NCBI GenBank assembly: GCA_902478545.1
Contig: CABSLA010000007.1
Coordinates: 1-64,000 of the forward strand
Source: an uncultured Collinsella sp.
Lineage (GTDB): Bacteria > Actinomycetota > Coriobacteriia > Coriobacteriales > Coriobacteriaceae
Direction of reading: 5' to 3'
Length of the DNA: 64,000 bases
The notes below the pieces were generated by a model, which searched no databases, had not been told where the DNA came from, and saw nothing but the letters and a program-made list of their open reading frames with translations. Of this stretch, positions 31,158-38,714 are shown piece by piece. Made by a program: the position numbers and the translations under genes. Position 1 is the stretch's first letter; every line of letters begins with the position of its first letter.

Positions 31158-32071
31158 TAGCGCACCTCGCTAGAATCGACGCCGGGCACGCGGCGGCAGG
31201 AATACTCGTCCGTGGCAAACTTAGGAATCTGCACGCCCTCGAGCTCGCGGGCAAGCGCGGCCGAAAGCTCGATGCCGGCGGCGCGACGCACAGCCTGAAT
31301 CGCCAACGGAGCCGAGATGCGGCGGCGGTAGTCGGCCGAGCCCCACAGGTTGGTGCCATAGCTCAGCGCGCGTACGGATGCGGCAAGGGCGCGAAGCTCG
31401 TCCTCGGAAGGCTGCTCGCCGGTAAGGCCACACGCCTCGCCCTGCAGCAAGGTCGCGCGCAGCGGGCGGGCGCCCACGGTGACATGCCAGCTGTTGTCCC
31501 ACCAGGCGGCGGTGACGTTTAAGGAGGGGAAGTCAGTCGCGGCCTTGCGCACGGCCTCGTAGCTCGCACGGTAATCGTGCTTAACGACCACGACATGCTC
31601 GATCACGTCGCGCACATAGCCCATGTCCACGAACTCGGCGAGCGGCACGCGGCCGGCACCCGTCAGCTCAACATACGAATCGAGCGCGAGGAAGGCAGAG
31701 AGAACGTCCGAGAAGCCAAAGCGGCCGTAGATGCTGCCGCCCACCGTGGCGGTATTGCGCAGCTGCACGCCCACGATGTCGTGGACGGCGAACTCAAAGA
31801 CATTGTTGACAAGCGCGTTGAGCCCGGCATGACGCTCGAGCTGGCGCAGGGTGCACATGGCACCGATGCGAAACTCGGTCTCGGTCTCCTCGATCTGATC
31901 GAGTCCGCAGGCCGAAAGGTCAATCGCCGTCGCCACACGACGCGAACCCAGACGCATCCAGATGCCGCCGCCCACAATCTTGTTGTTGCGGTTCTTCTGC
32001 AAGAGCTCATAGGCTTCGGCCGCGTTTCCAACACGGACGTAGGTACCGAACTTGAGCACGTTCTCCCCCAT
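31157..32071 (-). CDS. FAD-binding subunit of the molybdenum hydroxylase
   Basis: A protein of about 304 residues of the CoxM/XdhB FAD family. The FAD-binding motif appears as KIVGGGIWMRLG and the second FAD loop as TATVGGSIYGRFGFSDVLSAFLAL. It should carry electrons from the [2Fe-2S] clusters of the partner to NAD or another acceptor. The start is uncertain: ATG at 32071 is used here; ATG at 32092 and GTG at 32059 (behind GGGGGAG) are alternatives. It forms a two-gene operon with the fused subunit. Confidence 0.85.
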   Translation of the reverse strand: MGENVLKFGTYVRVGNAAEAYELLQKNRNNKIVGGGIWMRLGSRRVATAIDLSACGLDQIEETETEFRIGAMCTLRQLERHAGLNALVNNVFEFAVHDIVGVQLRNTATVGGSIYGRFGFSDVLSAFLALDSYVELTGAGRVPLAEFVDMGYVRDVIEHVVVVKHDYRASYEAVRKAATDFPSLNVTAAWWDNSWHVTVGARPLRATLLQGEACGLTGEQPSEDELRALAASVRALSYGTNLWGSADYRRRISAPLAIQAVRRAAGIELSAALARELEGVQIPKFATDEYSCRRVPGVDSSEVR

Positions 32072-32150
32072 CTCTTCACTTGTCCAGTACATTTAAGTGT
32101 ACCAAACGAGGGGCCGCACACCGTTTTAGGACAAAATCCACCCACCCATC

Positions 32151-32225
32151 CATAACTTGCGGTGATATACGGACTGATTAGCCGTTCTGGGACGCTTAAC
32201 AGTCCGTATATCACCGCAAGTTATG
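32151..32225. repeat. TTGCGGTG palindrome, copy 4
   Basis: Perfect 26-bp arms (32151-32176 and 32200-32225, core TTGCGGTGATATACGGACTG) with a 23-base loop. Both arms carry the same change (GATATA instead of GAAATA), i.e. they have changed together. It lies between gdhA and the hydroxylase operon. Confidence 0.8.
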
Positions 32226-32247
32226 AGGAGTCCTCCGGGATAGAAAA

Positions 32248-32275
32248 GGCTCCCAGCCGGAATGAACTGGGAGCC
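32248..32275 (-). terminator. gdhA terminator
   Basis: GGCTCCCAG and CTGGGAGCC form a 9-bp stem with a 10-base loop, followed on the minus strand by TTTTCT, 27 bases after the gdhA stop. Confidence 0.7.
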
Positions 32276-32302
32276 TCATCACATGCTATGTCGAGCGTAG
32301 AT

Positions 32303-33658
32303 TTAGCAGACGCCCTGGGCGAGCATGGCGTCGGCGACCTTCAGGAAGCCGGCGATGTTGGCGCCCATGACAAAGTTGCCCTCCTCGCCGTACTTCTTGG
32401 CGGTGTCGTCCACGTTGTGGAACATGCCGCGCATGAGCTGCTCGAGCTTGCCGTCGACCTCCTCGAAGGTCCAGGACAGGTGCTCGGCATTCTGGCTCAT
32501 CTCAAGGCCGGACACGAGCACGCCGCCGGCGTTGGCAGCCTTACCGGGCATAAAGGCGACGCCGTTCTCCTGGAAGTAGGTCGTGGCCTCGATGGTCGTG
32601 GGCATGTTCGCGCCCTCGCCGACCACCTTGCAGCCGTTGGCGACGAGCGCCTGGGCGTCCTCGAGCAGCAGCGTGTTCTCGCGAGCGCAGGGCAGCGCGA
32701 TGTCGCAGGGAAGCTGCCACACGCCGCGGCCGTCACCCTCGTGCCACACGGCGTTGGGCTTCTCGTCAACGTACATGGCGAGCGTGACGCCCTTGTCGTG
32801 GCCGGAGCGCTTCTTGTTGTAGACATGCTCGAGCACGGTGTAGTCGATGCCGTCGGGATCCTCGACCCAGCCATGGGTGTCGGAGCAGGCCAGCACCTTG
32901 CCGCCGAGCTGGGAGACCTTCTGGACCGCGTAGATGGCGACGTTACCGGAGCCGTGAACGACGACGTTCTTGCCCTCGAAGGAGTCGCCGCGGCTCTTGA
33001 GGTACTCGTCCACAAAGTAGGCCAGGCCGTAGCCGGTTGCCTCGGTACGGGCGAGCGAGCCGCCAAAGGAGAGGCCCTTGCCGGTGAGGACGCCGGTCCA
33101 CTCGTTGGTCAGGCGCTTGTACTGACCGAACAGGTAGGCAACCTCGCGGCCGCCAACGCCCAGGTCGCCGGCGGGAACGTCGGTGTTGGGGCCGATGTGG
33201 CGATAGAGCTCGGTCATGAAGGACTGGCAGAAGTGCATGATCTCGTTGTTGGACTTGCCCTTGGGGTCAAAGTCGGAGCCGCCCTTGCCGCCGCCCATGG
33301 GAAGGGTGGTCAGGCTGTTCTTGAGGATCTGCTCCAGGCCCAGGAACTTGAGCATGCCCAGGGTGACCGTCGGGTTAAAGCGCAGGCCGCCCTTGTAGGG
33401 TCCAATGGCAGAGTTGAACTCGACGCGATAGCCGCGGTTGACCTGAACCTTGCCCTGGTCGTCGACCCAGGGAACACGGAACATGACGATGCGCTCGGGC
33501 TCGACGAGGCGCTCCAGCAGGGCGGCCTCCTCGTACTCGGGGTGGGCGTCGAGCGCCGGTTGGATGGTGCCGAGGATCTCGGTCGCGGCCTGGATGAACT
33601 CAGGCTGCTCGGGATAGCGGGCCTTGAGCTCTTCGAGAACTTTCTGCGTGTAGCTCAT
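32303..33658 (-). CDS. gdhA: NADP-type glutamate dehydrogenase
   Basis: A 451-residue hexameric enzyme that makes glutamate from 2-oxoglutarate and ammonia. The substrate region KGGLRFNPTV, the catalytic-Lys motif GGGKGGSDFDPKGKS and the nucleotide-binding GSGNVAIYAVQK are present. The start MSYTQKVLEEL follows GGAGGAAGC and is 16 codons inside the longest frame. It is a single-gene unit with its own terminator. The 250-base upstream region shows a TATTAT box at 33732-33737 on the minus strand without a clear -35. Confidence 0.95.
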   Translation of the reverse strand: MSYTQKVLEELKARYPEQPEFIQAATEILGTIQPALDAHPEYEEAALLERLVEPERIVMFRVPWVDDQGKVQVNRGYRVEFNSAIGPYKGGLRFNPTVTLGMLKFLGLEQILKNSLTTLPMGGGKGGSDFDPKGKSNNEIMHFCQSFMTELYRHIGPNTDVPAGDLGVGGREVAYLFGQYKRLTNEWTGVLTGKGLSFGGSLARTEATGYGLAYFVDEYLKSRGDSFEGKNVVVHGSGNVAIYAVQKVSQLGGKVLACSDTHGWVEDPDGIDYTVLEHVYNKKRSGHDKGVTLAMYVDEKPNAVWHEGDGRGVWQLPCDIALPCARENTLLLEDAQALVANGCKVVGEGANMPTTIEATTYFQENGVAFMPGKAANAGGVLVSGLEMSQNAEHLSWTFEEVDGKLEQLMRGMFHNVDDTAKKYGEEGNFVMGANIAGFLKVADAMLAQGVC

Positions 33659-33872
33659 GCTTCCTCCAATTGATGGAAAAGAAAGGTGTCGTTCGCGGCG
33701 CCCCATGCGCCGTGAGCTTTATCGAGTATGGATAATATCGCACTGTTGCAGCAAAGTTACGCATAAGCCGACGAGCAGATGTTTCGTTTTGATTACGATG
33801 CAGGTAGAAGCGTTTTTGAGCACTCGATGTACAAATCGCGTGTTTCGAAGCTGTTTCGTCCACATGTTCCAA

Positions 33873-33901
33873 ACCACCACATTGGGCACCTTTGTGGTGG
33901 T
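33873..33901 (-). terminator. Hairpin after the Cys-rich DUF3343 gene
   Basis: ACCACCACA and TGTGGTGGT form a 9-bp stem with an 11-base loop, 9 bases after the stop codon. The T-run is weak (TTTGG). Confidence 0.45.
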
Positions 33902-33909
33902 ACTGGTGG

Positions 33910-34305
33910 TTAGAGGACGAGCTGATGGTAGTCGGCGGGGGTTATGCGGCCTTCGGTGGCAGCACGGAAGGCGGCGAGCGCATCGCCCGAGAACGGCATG
34001 GCCCAGCACAGCCCGCAGCCTGCGGTAATGGAGCCGGGCAGCGGCATGATGCGCCCGGGCACACCGGCGGCAAGGCACAGCTGCTCGCATTCCATCACAT
34101 CGAAAGTGCTGTCGAACGACACGATAATCTTGCGTTCGTGGTCGAGGGCATCACCGGACGGGCCTTCGCGGTGTGCCTCACGATACGCCGCGGCGGCCGC
34201 TTCCTCTTCCGCAGTATGTCCACAGCCGTCACAGCCGCAGGTGCAAGGCTCGGACCCATCGCAAGTGCAAGGTTCCCCGGTATCGGGGCAGATATCGTGA
34301 GACAT
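33910..34305 (-). CDS. DUF3343 (putative Se/S carrier) protein with Cys-rich N-terminus
   Basis: A 131-residue protein in two parts. Residues 1-30 hold seven cysteines and a histidine in short spacing (ICPDTGEPCTCDGSEPC, then TCGCDGCGH), like a metal or chalcogen site. Residues 55-125 match DUF3343, a family linked to selenium and sulfur handling (VSFDSTFDVMECEQLCLAAG and TAGCGLCWAMP with paired cysteines). A second, shorter DUF3343 protein is encoded beside selD at 61873-62124 and lacks the Cys-rich head. The gene follows mobA by 15 bases. Function is inferred only from family and place. Confidence 0.75.
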   Translation of the reverse strand: MSHDICPDTGEPCTCDGSEPCTCGCDGCGHTAEEEAAAAAYREAHREGPSGDALDHERKIIVSFDSTFDVMECEQLCLAAGVPGRIMPLPGSITAGCGLCWAMPFSGDALAAFRAATEGRITPADYHQLVL

Positions 34306-34320
34306 GGCAACTCCAATCGT

Positions 34321-34953
34321 CTAGGCGAGTAACTCGGCCGCCGCAAACTCCTCGGGCGTATTGACGTTCTCGAAGCAGAGCGTCGAGCCCGCGGCCTTAA
34401 CGGTCTGCGGCTCATCCATATAACCAGCCTGAACGCGATTGATCAGGCAGCGAATGCGCTGGCGGTCGCAGGCGAGCAGCTCATGGGCGACCGGCGCACA
34501 CGCGTCACGGCGCCAGACGGCGCAAAGCGGCTCAATCCCCCGTTCCTCGCGCGGGACGCACACATCGAGCGCCTCGGCCTCAACACGATCGGCAAGCGCA
34601 CCGATCAGTTCTGGTGAGACGAACGGCATATCGCAGGCGACGATCGCCGCGAGGGGCAACCGGGCGGCAGCCAGCGAGCTCGCGATGCCACGCATGGCAC
34701 CCGCCGACCCCTCAAGGTCCGGCACTATTCGCGGCACCAGGCCGCCAAACGCGCGCTCCTCAAGATAGGCAAGCTCGCTGGGACGCGAAGTCGTCACGAC
34801 CAACTCGCCGGCAACTGGCGCCAGCCGACCCAGCACGCGCTCGATGAGCGGCTCGCCGCAAAACGCCATGCGCGCCTTATCGCAACCCATGCGCGATGAC
34901 AGCCCGCCCGCCTGGACGACGCAAGAAAGATCGGCTCGTCTTACGGTAGTCAT
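34321..34953 (-). CDS. mobA: Molybdenum cofactor guanylyltransferase MobA
   Basis: A nucleotidyltransferase of about 210 residues that joins GMP to molybdopterin to make the guanine dinucleotide cofactor that FdhF-type enzymes need. Signature VQAGGLSSRMGCDKARMAF near the N-terminus (first residue of LAGG is Q-A-G-G here), VACDMPFVSPELI and the C-terminal NVNTPEEF. The start at MTTVRRADL is used; the longest frame extends 91 codons into the tRNA-Sec region and is not believable. It lies just past the terminator of the selB-tRNA-Sec unit. Confidence 0.88.
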   Translation of the reverse strand: MTTVRRADLSCVVQAGGLSSRMGCDKARMAFCGEPLIERVLGRLAPVAGELVVTTSRPSELAYLEERAFGGLVPRIVPDLEGSAGAMRGIASSLAAARLPLAAIVACDMPFVSPELIGALADRVEAEALDVCVPREERGIEPLCAVWRRDACAPVAHELLACDRQRIRCLINRVQAGYMDEPQTVKAAGSTLCFENVNTPEEFAAAELLA

Positions 34954-35044
34954 ACGGCAAACCACCCCCATCGGCATGCTCGAAACCCTATGCACGAAGC
35001 TAAATACCGCCGCCGAAATAGCGGCGCTACGAAAAGCTCGTGCA

Positions 35045-35099
35045 AAAACAAAACAGCGCCTTTGCGGCACGCAGCAAGACCGCGAGCACAAAAGCGCTG
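35045..35099 (-). terminator. Terminator after tRNA-Sec
   Basis: On the minus strand CAGCGCTTTTG pairs with CAAAGGCGCTG (one wobble pair) and is followed by TTTTGTTTTTG, 9 bases past the tRNA 3' end. It separates the selenocysteine genes from mobA. Confidence 0.65.
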
Positions 35100-35107
35100 G
35101 TAACGTA

Positions 35108-35204
35108 TGGCGGGAACGTATGTGAATCGAACACATCCAAGACGTTTTGCACGCCTCGCAACGGTTTTGAGGACCGCGGAGCCCACCGGAGCCCATCCGT
35201 TCCC
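35108..35204 (-). tRNA. selC: tRNA-Sec (anticodon TCA)
   Basis: The minus strand folds as a selenocysteine tRNA of 97 bases: 5' GGGAACGG with 3' CGTTCCCG, a long acceptor stem, a long D-stem (GGGCTCCGGTGGGCTC), anticodon loop CCTCAAA (TCA, reads UGA), a long variable arm (TTGCGAGGCGTGCAAAACGTC) and T-loop TTCGATTC. The 3' CCA is encoded. It stands 36 bases after the selB stop, so selA, selB and tRNA-Sec are side by side. Confidence 0.95.
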
Positions 35205-35240
35205 AAGTGCGGCGGTATTTTACCAAACCGAGCAGCCAAT

Positions 35241-37208
35241 CTAGCGCAGGGAGCGCAGGCCGCCGGCTTCTTTGTCGAGTACCGTAAAGCGCACGGCATC
35301 CAGGTGCTCCAGGATACTGATGGCTCGCTTGCGCGACACACCAAGGGCCTCGCGCAGAGCGCTCGTGGTGGCAGCACCGCGGGCTGCCTCAATGGCGGCG
35401 GCGACGAGCTCACGCGCATGGGCCTCGGCAGCAGCAGACAGGGCAACGTCGCGCTCGACCTTAACGATCGCGCGGTTGAGCGAAAGCTCGCGCAGGGCTC
35501 GCGTCATGGTGCCGCGATCGAGCTGCAGTTGCTCGCCCACCTCGGGCAACGTCGGTGCATCGAGGCCGGCTTCGTCCAGCAAGGCAACGATACGTTCGCA
35601 GGCCTCGCGCACCACACGCGCCGCGGCGGCAGCGGAGTGCGGATCGAATACCTCGGCGCCCTCGGAGGCACACACGCCGCGCGAGCAGCCCTCGGAAATC
35701 AGGGCTGCGGCAACTGTATCGTCAGCGGTAGGCCACGCAGCATGGGCAACGGCGCCAGGCGTAAAGCCCGTCTCCTTGGGAGACGCCGCATGCATGGCTG
35801 ACAGGGTCGCCGCCAGTGCATCCATCGCGGCGTCGAGCACCACGGTGTCCGCCAAGAGGTCCGCATCACCCACGACAAGCTTGCGAACGGAGCCCTGTGC
35901 CACCAGCCCGCGCAGTGCGGCATCGACCTCGCCGACACCAAGATCCAAAGCCTCGGCAACATCAACCGCCGTAACCGGCAGCGTCTGCAACGCTAGCCAA
36001 GCGCCCACACCGCCCGCGATATCGCCGGACTCGAGCGCCGCGTACAGCATGCACTCCCCCTCAGTAAGTTCGCGCGAACGACGGCAGCGCGAAAGCAGCA
36101 CGCGCCCGCCGCCGATGAGCATAACGGGCGAATACGACAGCACCACGGCATGGTCTCCGGCACGCAGTGGCAGCGGTTCCTCCAAGCGTACCTGCACCAC
36201 TCGCGTCTCTCCCACCGCCATGGGGGCCTCGCCCTCCATGAGCATGATACGGCCGACGACCTCGGCCGTACCGGCCATCACGTGCACGCGCGCACCCGAC
36301 TCGAGCACGCGCGGCTTGGTGCCCTCGCGACCCAGATACGTAAACGTCATCATAAAGCGCAGCGTCTGGCCAAAGCGACCCTCCACGCCGAGCATCTCAC
36401 CGCGTTCGAGCGCAGCAACGCTATCGCCCACCAGGTTGAGCGCCACACGCTGACCGGGCAGCGCCCGCTGTGTGTCGCCATGCACTTGGATCCCGCGTAC
36501 GCGGCAGGCCGTACGCGACGGCAAGGCCATCAGCTCGTCACCCACCGCAACCGGCGCATCGTGCAGCGTTCCCGTCACAACGGTGCCGACGCCCTTGATC
36601 GTAAAGCAGCGGTCAATCGGCAGGCGCGGCGAGGCATCACTCCGCTCAGCACGGTCACGGCAGGCATCCCAGCAGGTACCAACCTGATCGTCAAGCGCAG
36701 CCAGCAGCGCGCCAATCCCCTCGCCGGTCTTGGACGACACGGGGACGATCGACGCGCCCGCAAACACGGTGTCCGACAAAAAGTCATCGACATCGAGCTC
36801 GGCAAGCTCGGTCATCTCGGCGTCGGCCAGGTCGCACATCGTCAGCGCGACCACCATGTGAGTGACGCCCAGCAGCTCCAGCACATGCACATGCTCGCGG
36901 GTCTGCGGCATCACGCCCTCGACGGCCGAAACCACCAGCACGGCCACGTCGATACCCGTGGCACCCTGCACCATGGCGCGCAGGTAGTGCGCATGGCCTG
37001 GCACGTCAACCAGGCCAACGATCTTGCCACTCGGCAGTGCCAGCCCGCCAAAGCCAAGCTCAACCGTCATGCCGCGACGACGCTCAACTTCCAGGCGGTC
37101 GGGGTTTTTGCCCGTCAGCGCCTCGATGAGCGCCGACTTACCGTGGTCAACATGCCCTGCCGTGCCAACGATAACGGGACACTCCACCAGCGCTTCGGCC
37201 CCACTCAT
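35241..37208 (-). CDS. selB: Selenocysteine-specific elongation factor SelB
   Basis: A 655-residue EF-Tu-like GTPase that brings Sec-tRNA to UGA codons marked by a SECIS hairpin. G1 is GTAGHVDHGKSALI, G3 is DVPGHAHYLRAM, and the C-terminal half (from about residue 380) has the winged-helix repeats that bind SECIS RNA. The G4 motif, usually T/NKxD, reads ALTMCDLAD, i.e. Met in place of Lys, which is odd. The ATG overlaps the selA stop codon by 4 bases. Its clients in this window are fdhF and selD. Confidence 0.93.
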   Translation of the reverse strand: MSGAEALVECPVIVGTAGHVDHGKSALIEALTGKNPDRLEVERRRGMTVELGFGGLALPSGKIVGLVDVPGHAHYLRAMVQGATGIDVAVLVVSAVEGVMPQTREHVHVLELLGVTHMVVALTMCDLADAEMTELAELDVDDFLSDTVFAGASIVPVSSKTGEGIGALLAALDDQVGTCWDACRDRAERSDASPRLPIDRCFTIKGVGTVVTGTLHDAPVAVGDELMALPSRTACRVRGIQVHGDTQRALPGQRVALNLVGDSVAALERGEMLGVEGRFGQTLRFMMTFTYLGREGTKPRVLESGARVHVMAGTAEVVGRIMLMEGEAPMAVGETRVVQVRLEEPLPLRAGDHAVVLSYSPVMLIGGGRVLLSRCRRSRELTEGECMLYAALESGDIAGGVGAWLALQTLPVTAVDVAEALDLGVGEVDAALRGLVAQGSVRKLVVGDADLLADTVVLDAAMDALAATLSAMHAASPKETGFTPGAVAHAAWPTADDTVAAALISEGCSRGVCASEGAEVFDPHSAAAAARVVREACERIVALLDEAGLDAPTLPEVGEQLQLDRGTMTRALRELSLNRAIVKVERDVALSAAAEAHARELVAAAIEAARGAATTSALREALGVSRKRAISILEHLDAVRFTVLDKEAGGLRSLR

Positions 37209-38662
37209 CGGCGCACCGCCTTCTCAACGCATGCGGCAAGCGTCGACGCCGCCGTCTCGATATCGCGGTCGCCCACGAGCGTGCGCACATCAAACAAAAT
37301 GCGATCGTGCGAGGTTCGCGTGACAACCGGAGTGTCGAAGTCTTGGACGAGCGAGCGCTTGAGCGCGTCGACGGACAGGCGCCCGTCGACCGGGCAGATG
37401 GCAACGCACATCGTGGGCAGCTCCACGGTAGGCAGCGAGCCGCCACCGGGGGTCGACGATTCCTCGACGATCTCCAACTCAACGGCGCACGGGCAACCGG
37501 CCTTATCGAGCCCGGCGACCATACGATCGCGCAGCTTGCGGGCACGTCGCTCCAGATGAGCCTGCGGAAGCGTGAGCATGCTGAGCACCGGAATATCGCG
37601 ATGGGCAACATCGGCGCCATCCATGTAGATACGCAGCGTGGCCTCGAGCGCCGTCAGCGCGAGCTTGCCCGGGCGCAGGACGCGCATAAGCGGATGTGAC
37701 CCACAGGCCTGGACCAGATTGCGACGGCCCATGATAATGCCCGCTTGTGCGGCACCGAGCAGTTTATCGCCCGAGCACGACACCAAATCGAGCCCCGCCG
37801 CAACCGAAGCCGGCGTAGGCTCTTCGCCGCCGCGCACCAAGATGTCGTCGGGCAACAGCGCGCCCGACCCCTGGTCCTCGTAGAACAGCAGGCCATGCTT
37901 GTGGGCCAGAGCGGCAAGCTCCCGAGAGCCCACCTCCTCGTGAAAGCCCTCGATGCGATAGTTAGAAGGATGAACCTTCAGGATCATGGCCGTATCGGGC
38001 GTGATGGCGCGCTCATAGTCGTCCAAATGCGTGCGGTTGGTGGCGCCGACCTCGACGAGTTTGGCGCCCGAAGCCGCCATGACATCGGGGATGCGGAAGC
38101 TGCCGCCGATCTCGACAAGCTCGCCGCGGCTGACGATAACCTCCTTGCCTGCGGCATGGGTCGCCAGCACCAGCAGTACCGCGGCGGCGTTGTTGTTGAC
38201 CACGAGCGCGTCCTCGGCACCGGTGAGCGAGCGGATCAGCTGCGCGGCGTGCTCCTTGCGCGACCCGCGCGAACAAGTGTCCACACTGTACTCGAGCGTG
38301 CTATACCCGCGCGCGACCTCGGCCACGGCCTTGGCGGCCGACTCCGCGAGCGGGGCGCGGCCCAAGTTGGTATGGATGACCACACCCGTAGCGTTGACGG
38401 CGGGGCGCAGGCTCGGCAGCGCGGAGCGATGCGCACGCCACTCGATAGCCGATGCCAGCTCGCGCTTGGAACGCGGGGCGGCACCGGCGCGAATGGCGGC
38501 ACGCTCCTCGTCGAGCTCGGCCGTCACGGCGGCATGCACCACCGCGTCGCAGGTCTCCCCCGCCGCCTTCACCACCGGCCACTCGGCAAGCAGCTCGTTG
38601 ACGGAAGGAATGGCGCGCAGGCGGGCGCGCACCTCATCGGACATGTTCTGGCTATCGCTCAT
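37205..38662 (-). CDS. selA: L-seryl-tRNA(Sec) selenium transferase SelA
   Basis: A 485-residue PLP enzyme that changes Ser-tRNA(Sec) to Sec-tRNA(Sec) with selenophosphate. Motifs include VIHTNLGRAPLAESA, NNNAAAVLLVL, SRGELVEIGGSFRIPDVM, YEDQGSGALLPDD and the PLP lysine at residue 300 (SCSGDKLLGAAQAG). It overlaps selB by 4 bases. A gap of 52 bases separates it from the molybdopterin oxidoreductase gene upstream, so the selenium genes may be read from the formate operon. Confidence 0.94.
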   Translation of the reverse strand: MSDSQNMSDEVRARLRAIPSVNELLAEWPVVKAAGETCDAVVHAAVTAELDEERAAIRAGAAPRSKRELASAIEWRAHRSALPSLRPAVNATGVVIHTNLGRAPLAESAAKAVAEVARGYSTLEYSVDTCSRGSRKEHAAQLIRSLTGAEDALVVNNNAAAVLLVLATHAAGKEVIVSRGELVEIGGSFRIPDVMAASGAKLVEVGATNRTHLDDYERAITPDTAMILKVHPSNYRIEGFHEEVGSRELAALAHKHGLLFYEDQGSGALLPDDILVRGGEEPTPASVAAGLDLVSCSGDKLLGAAQAGIIMGRRNLVQACGSHPLMRVLRPGKLALTALEATLRIYMDGADVAHRDIPVLSMLTLPQAHLERRARKLRDRMVAGLDKAGCPCAVELEIVEESSTPGGGSLPTVELPTMCVAICPVDGRLSVDALKRSLVQDFDTPVVTRTSHDRILFDVRTLVGDRDIETAASTLAACVEKAVRR

Positions 38663-38714
38663 GTGCGGCCTTTCAAAAGAAACGTGGATCAGTCGAATAC
38701 ATCAGCTGAGTCAA

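Noticed and set aside
34954..35226. N-terminal extension of mobA
   Set aside because: The extra 91 codons overlap the tRNA-Sec gene and its terminator and carry no known domain.
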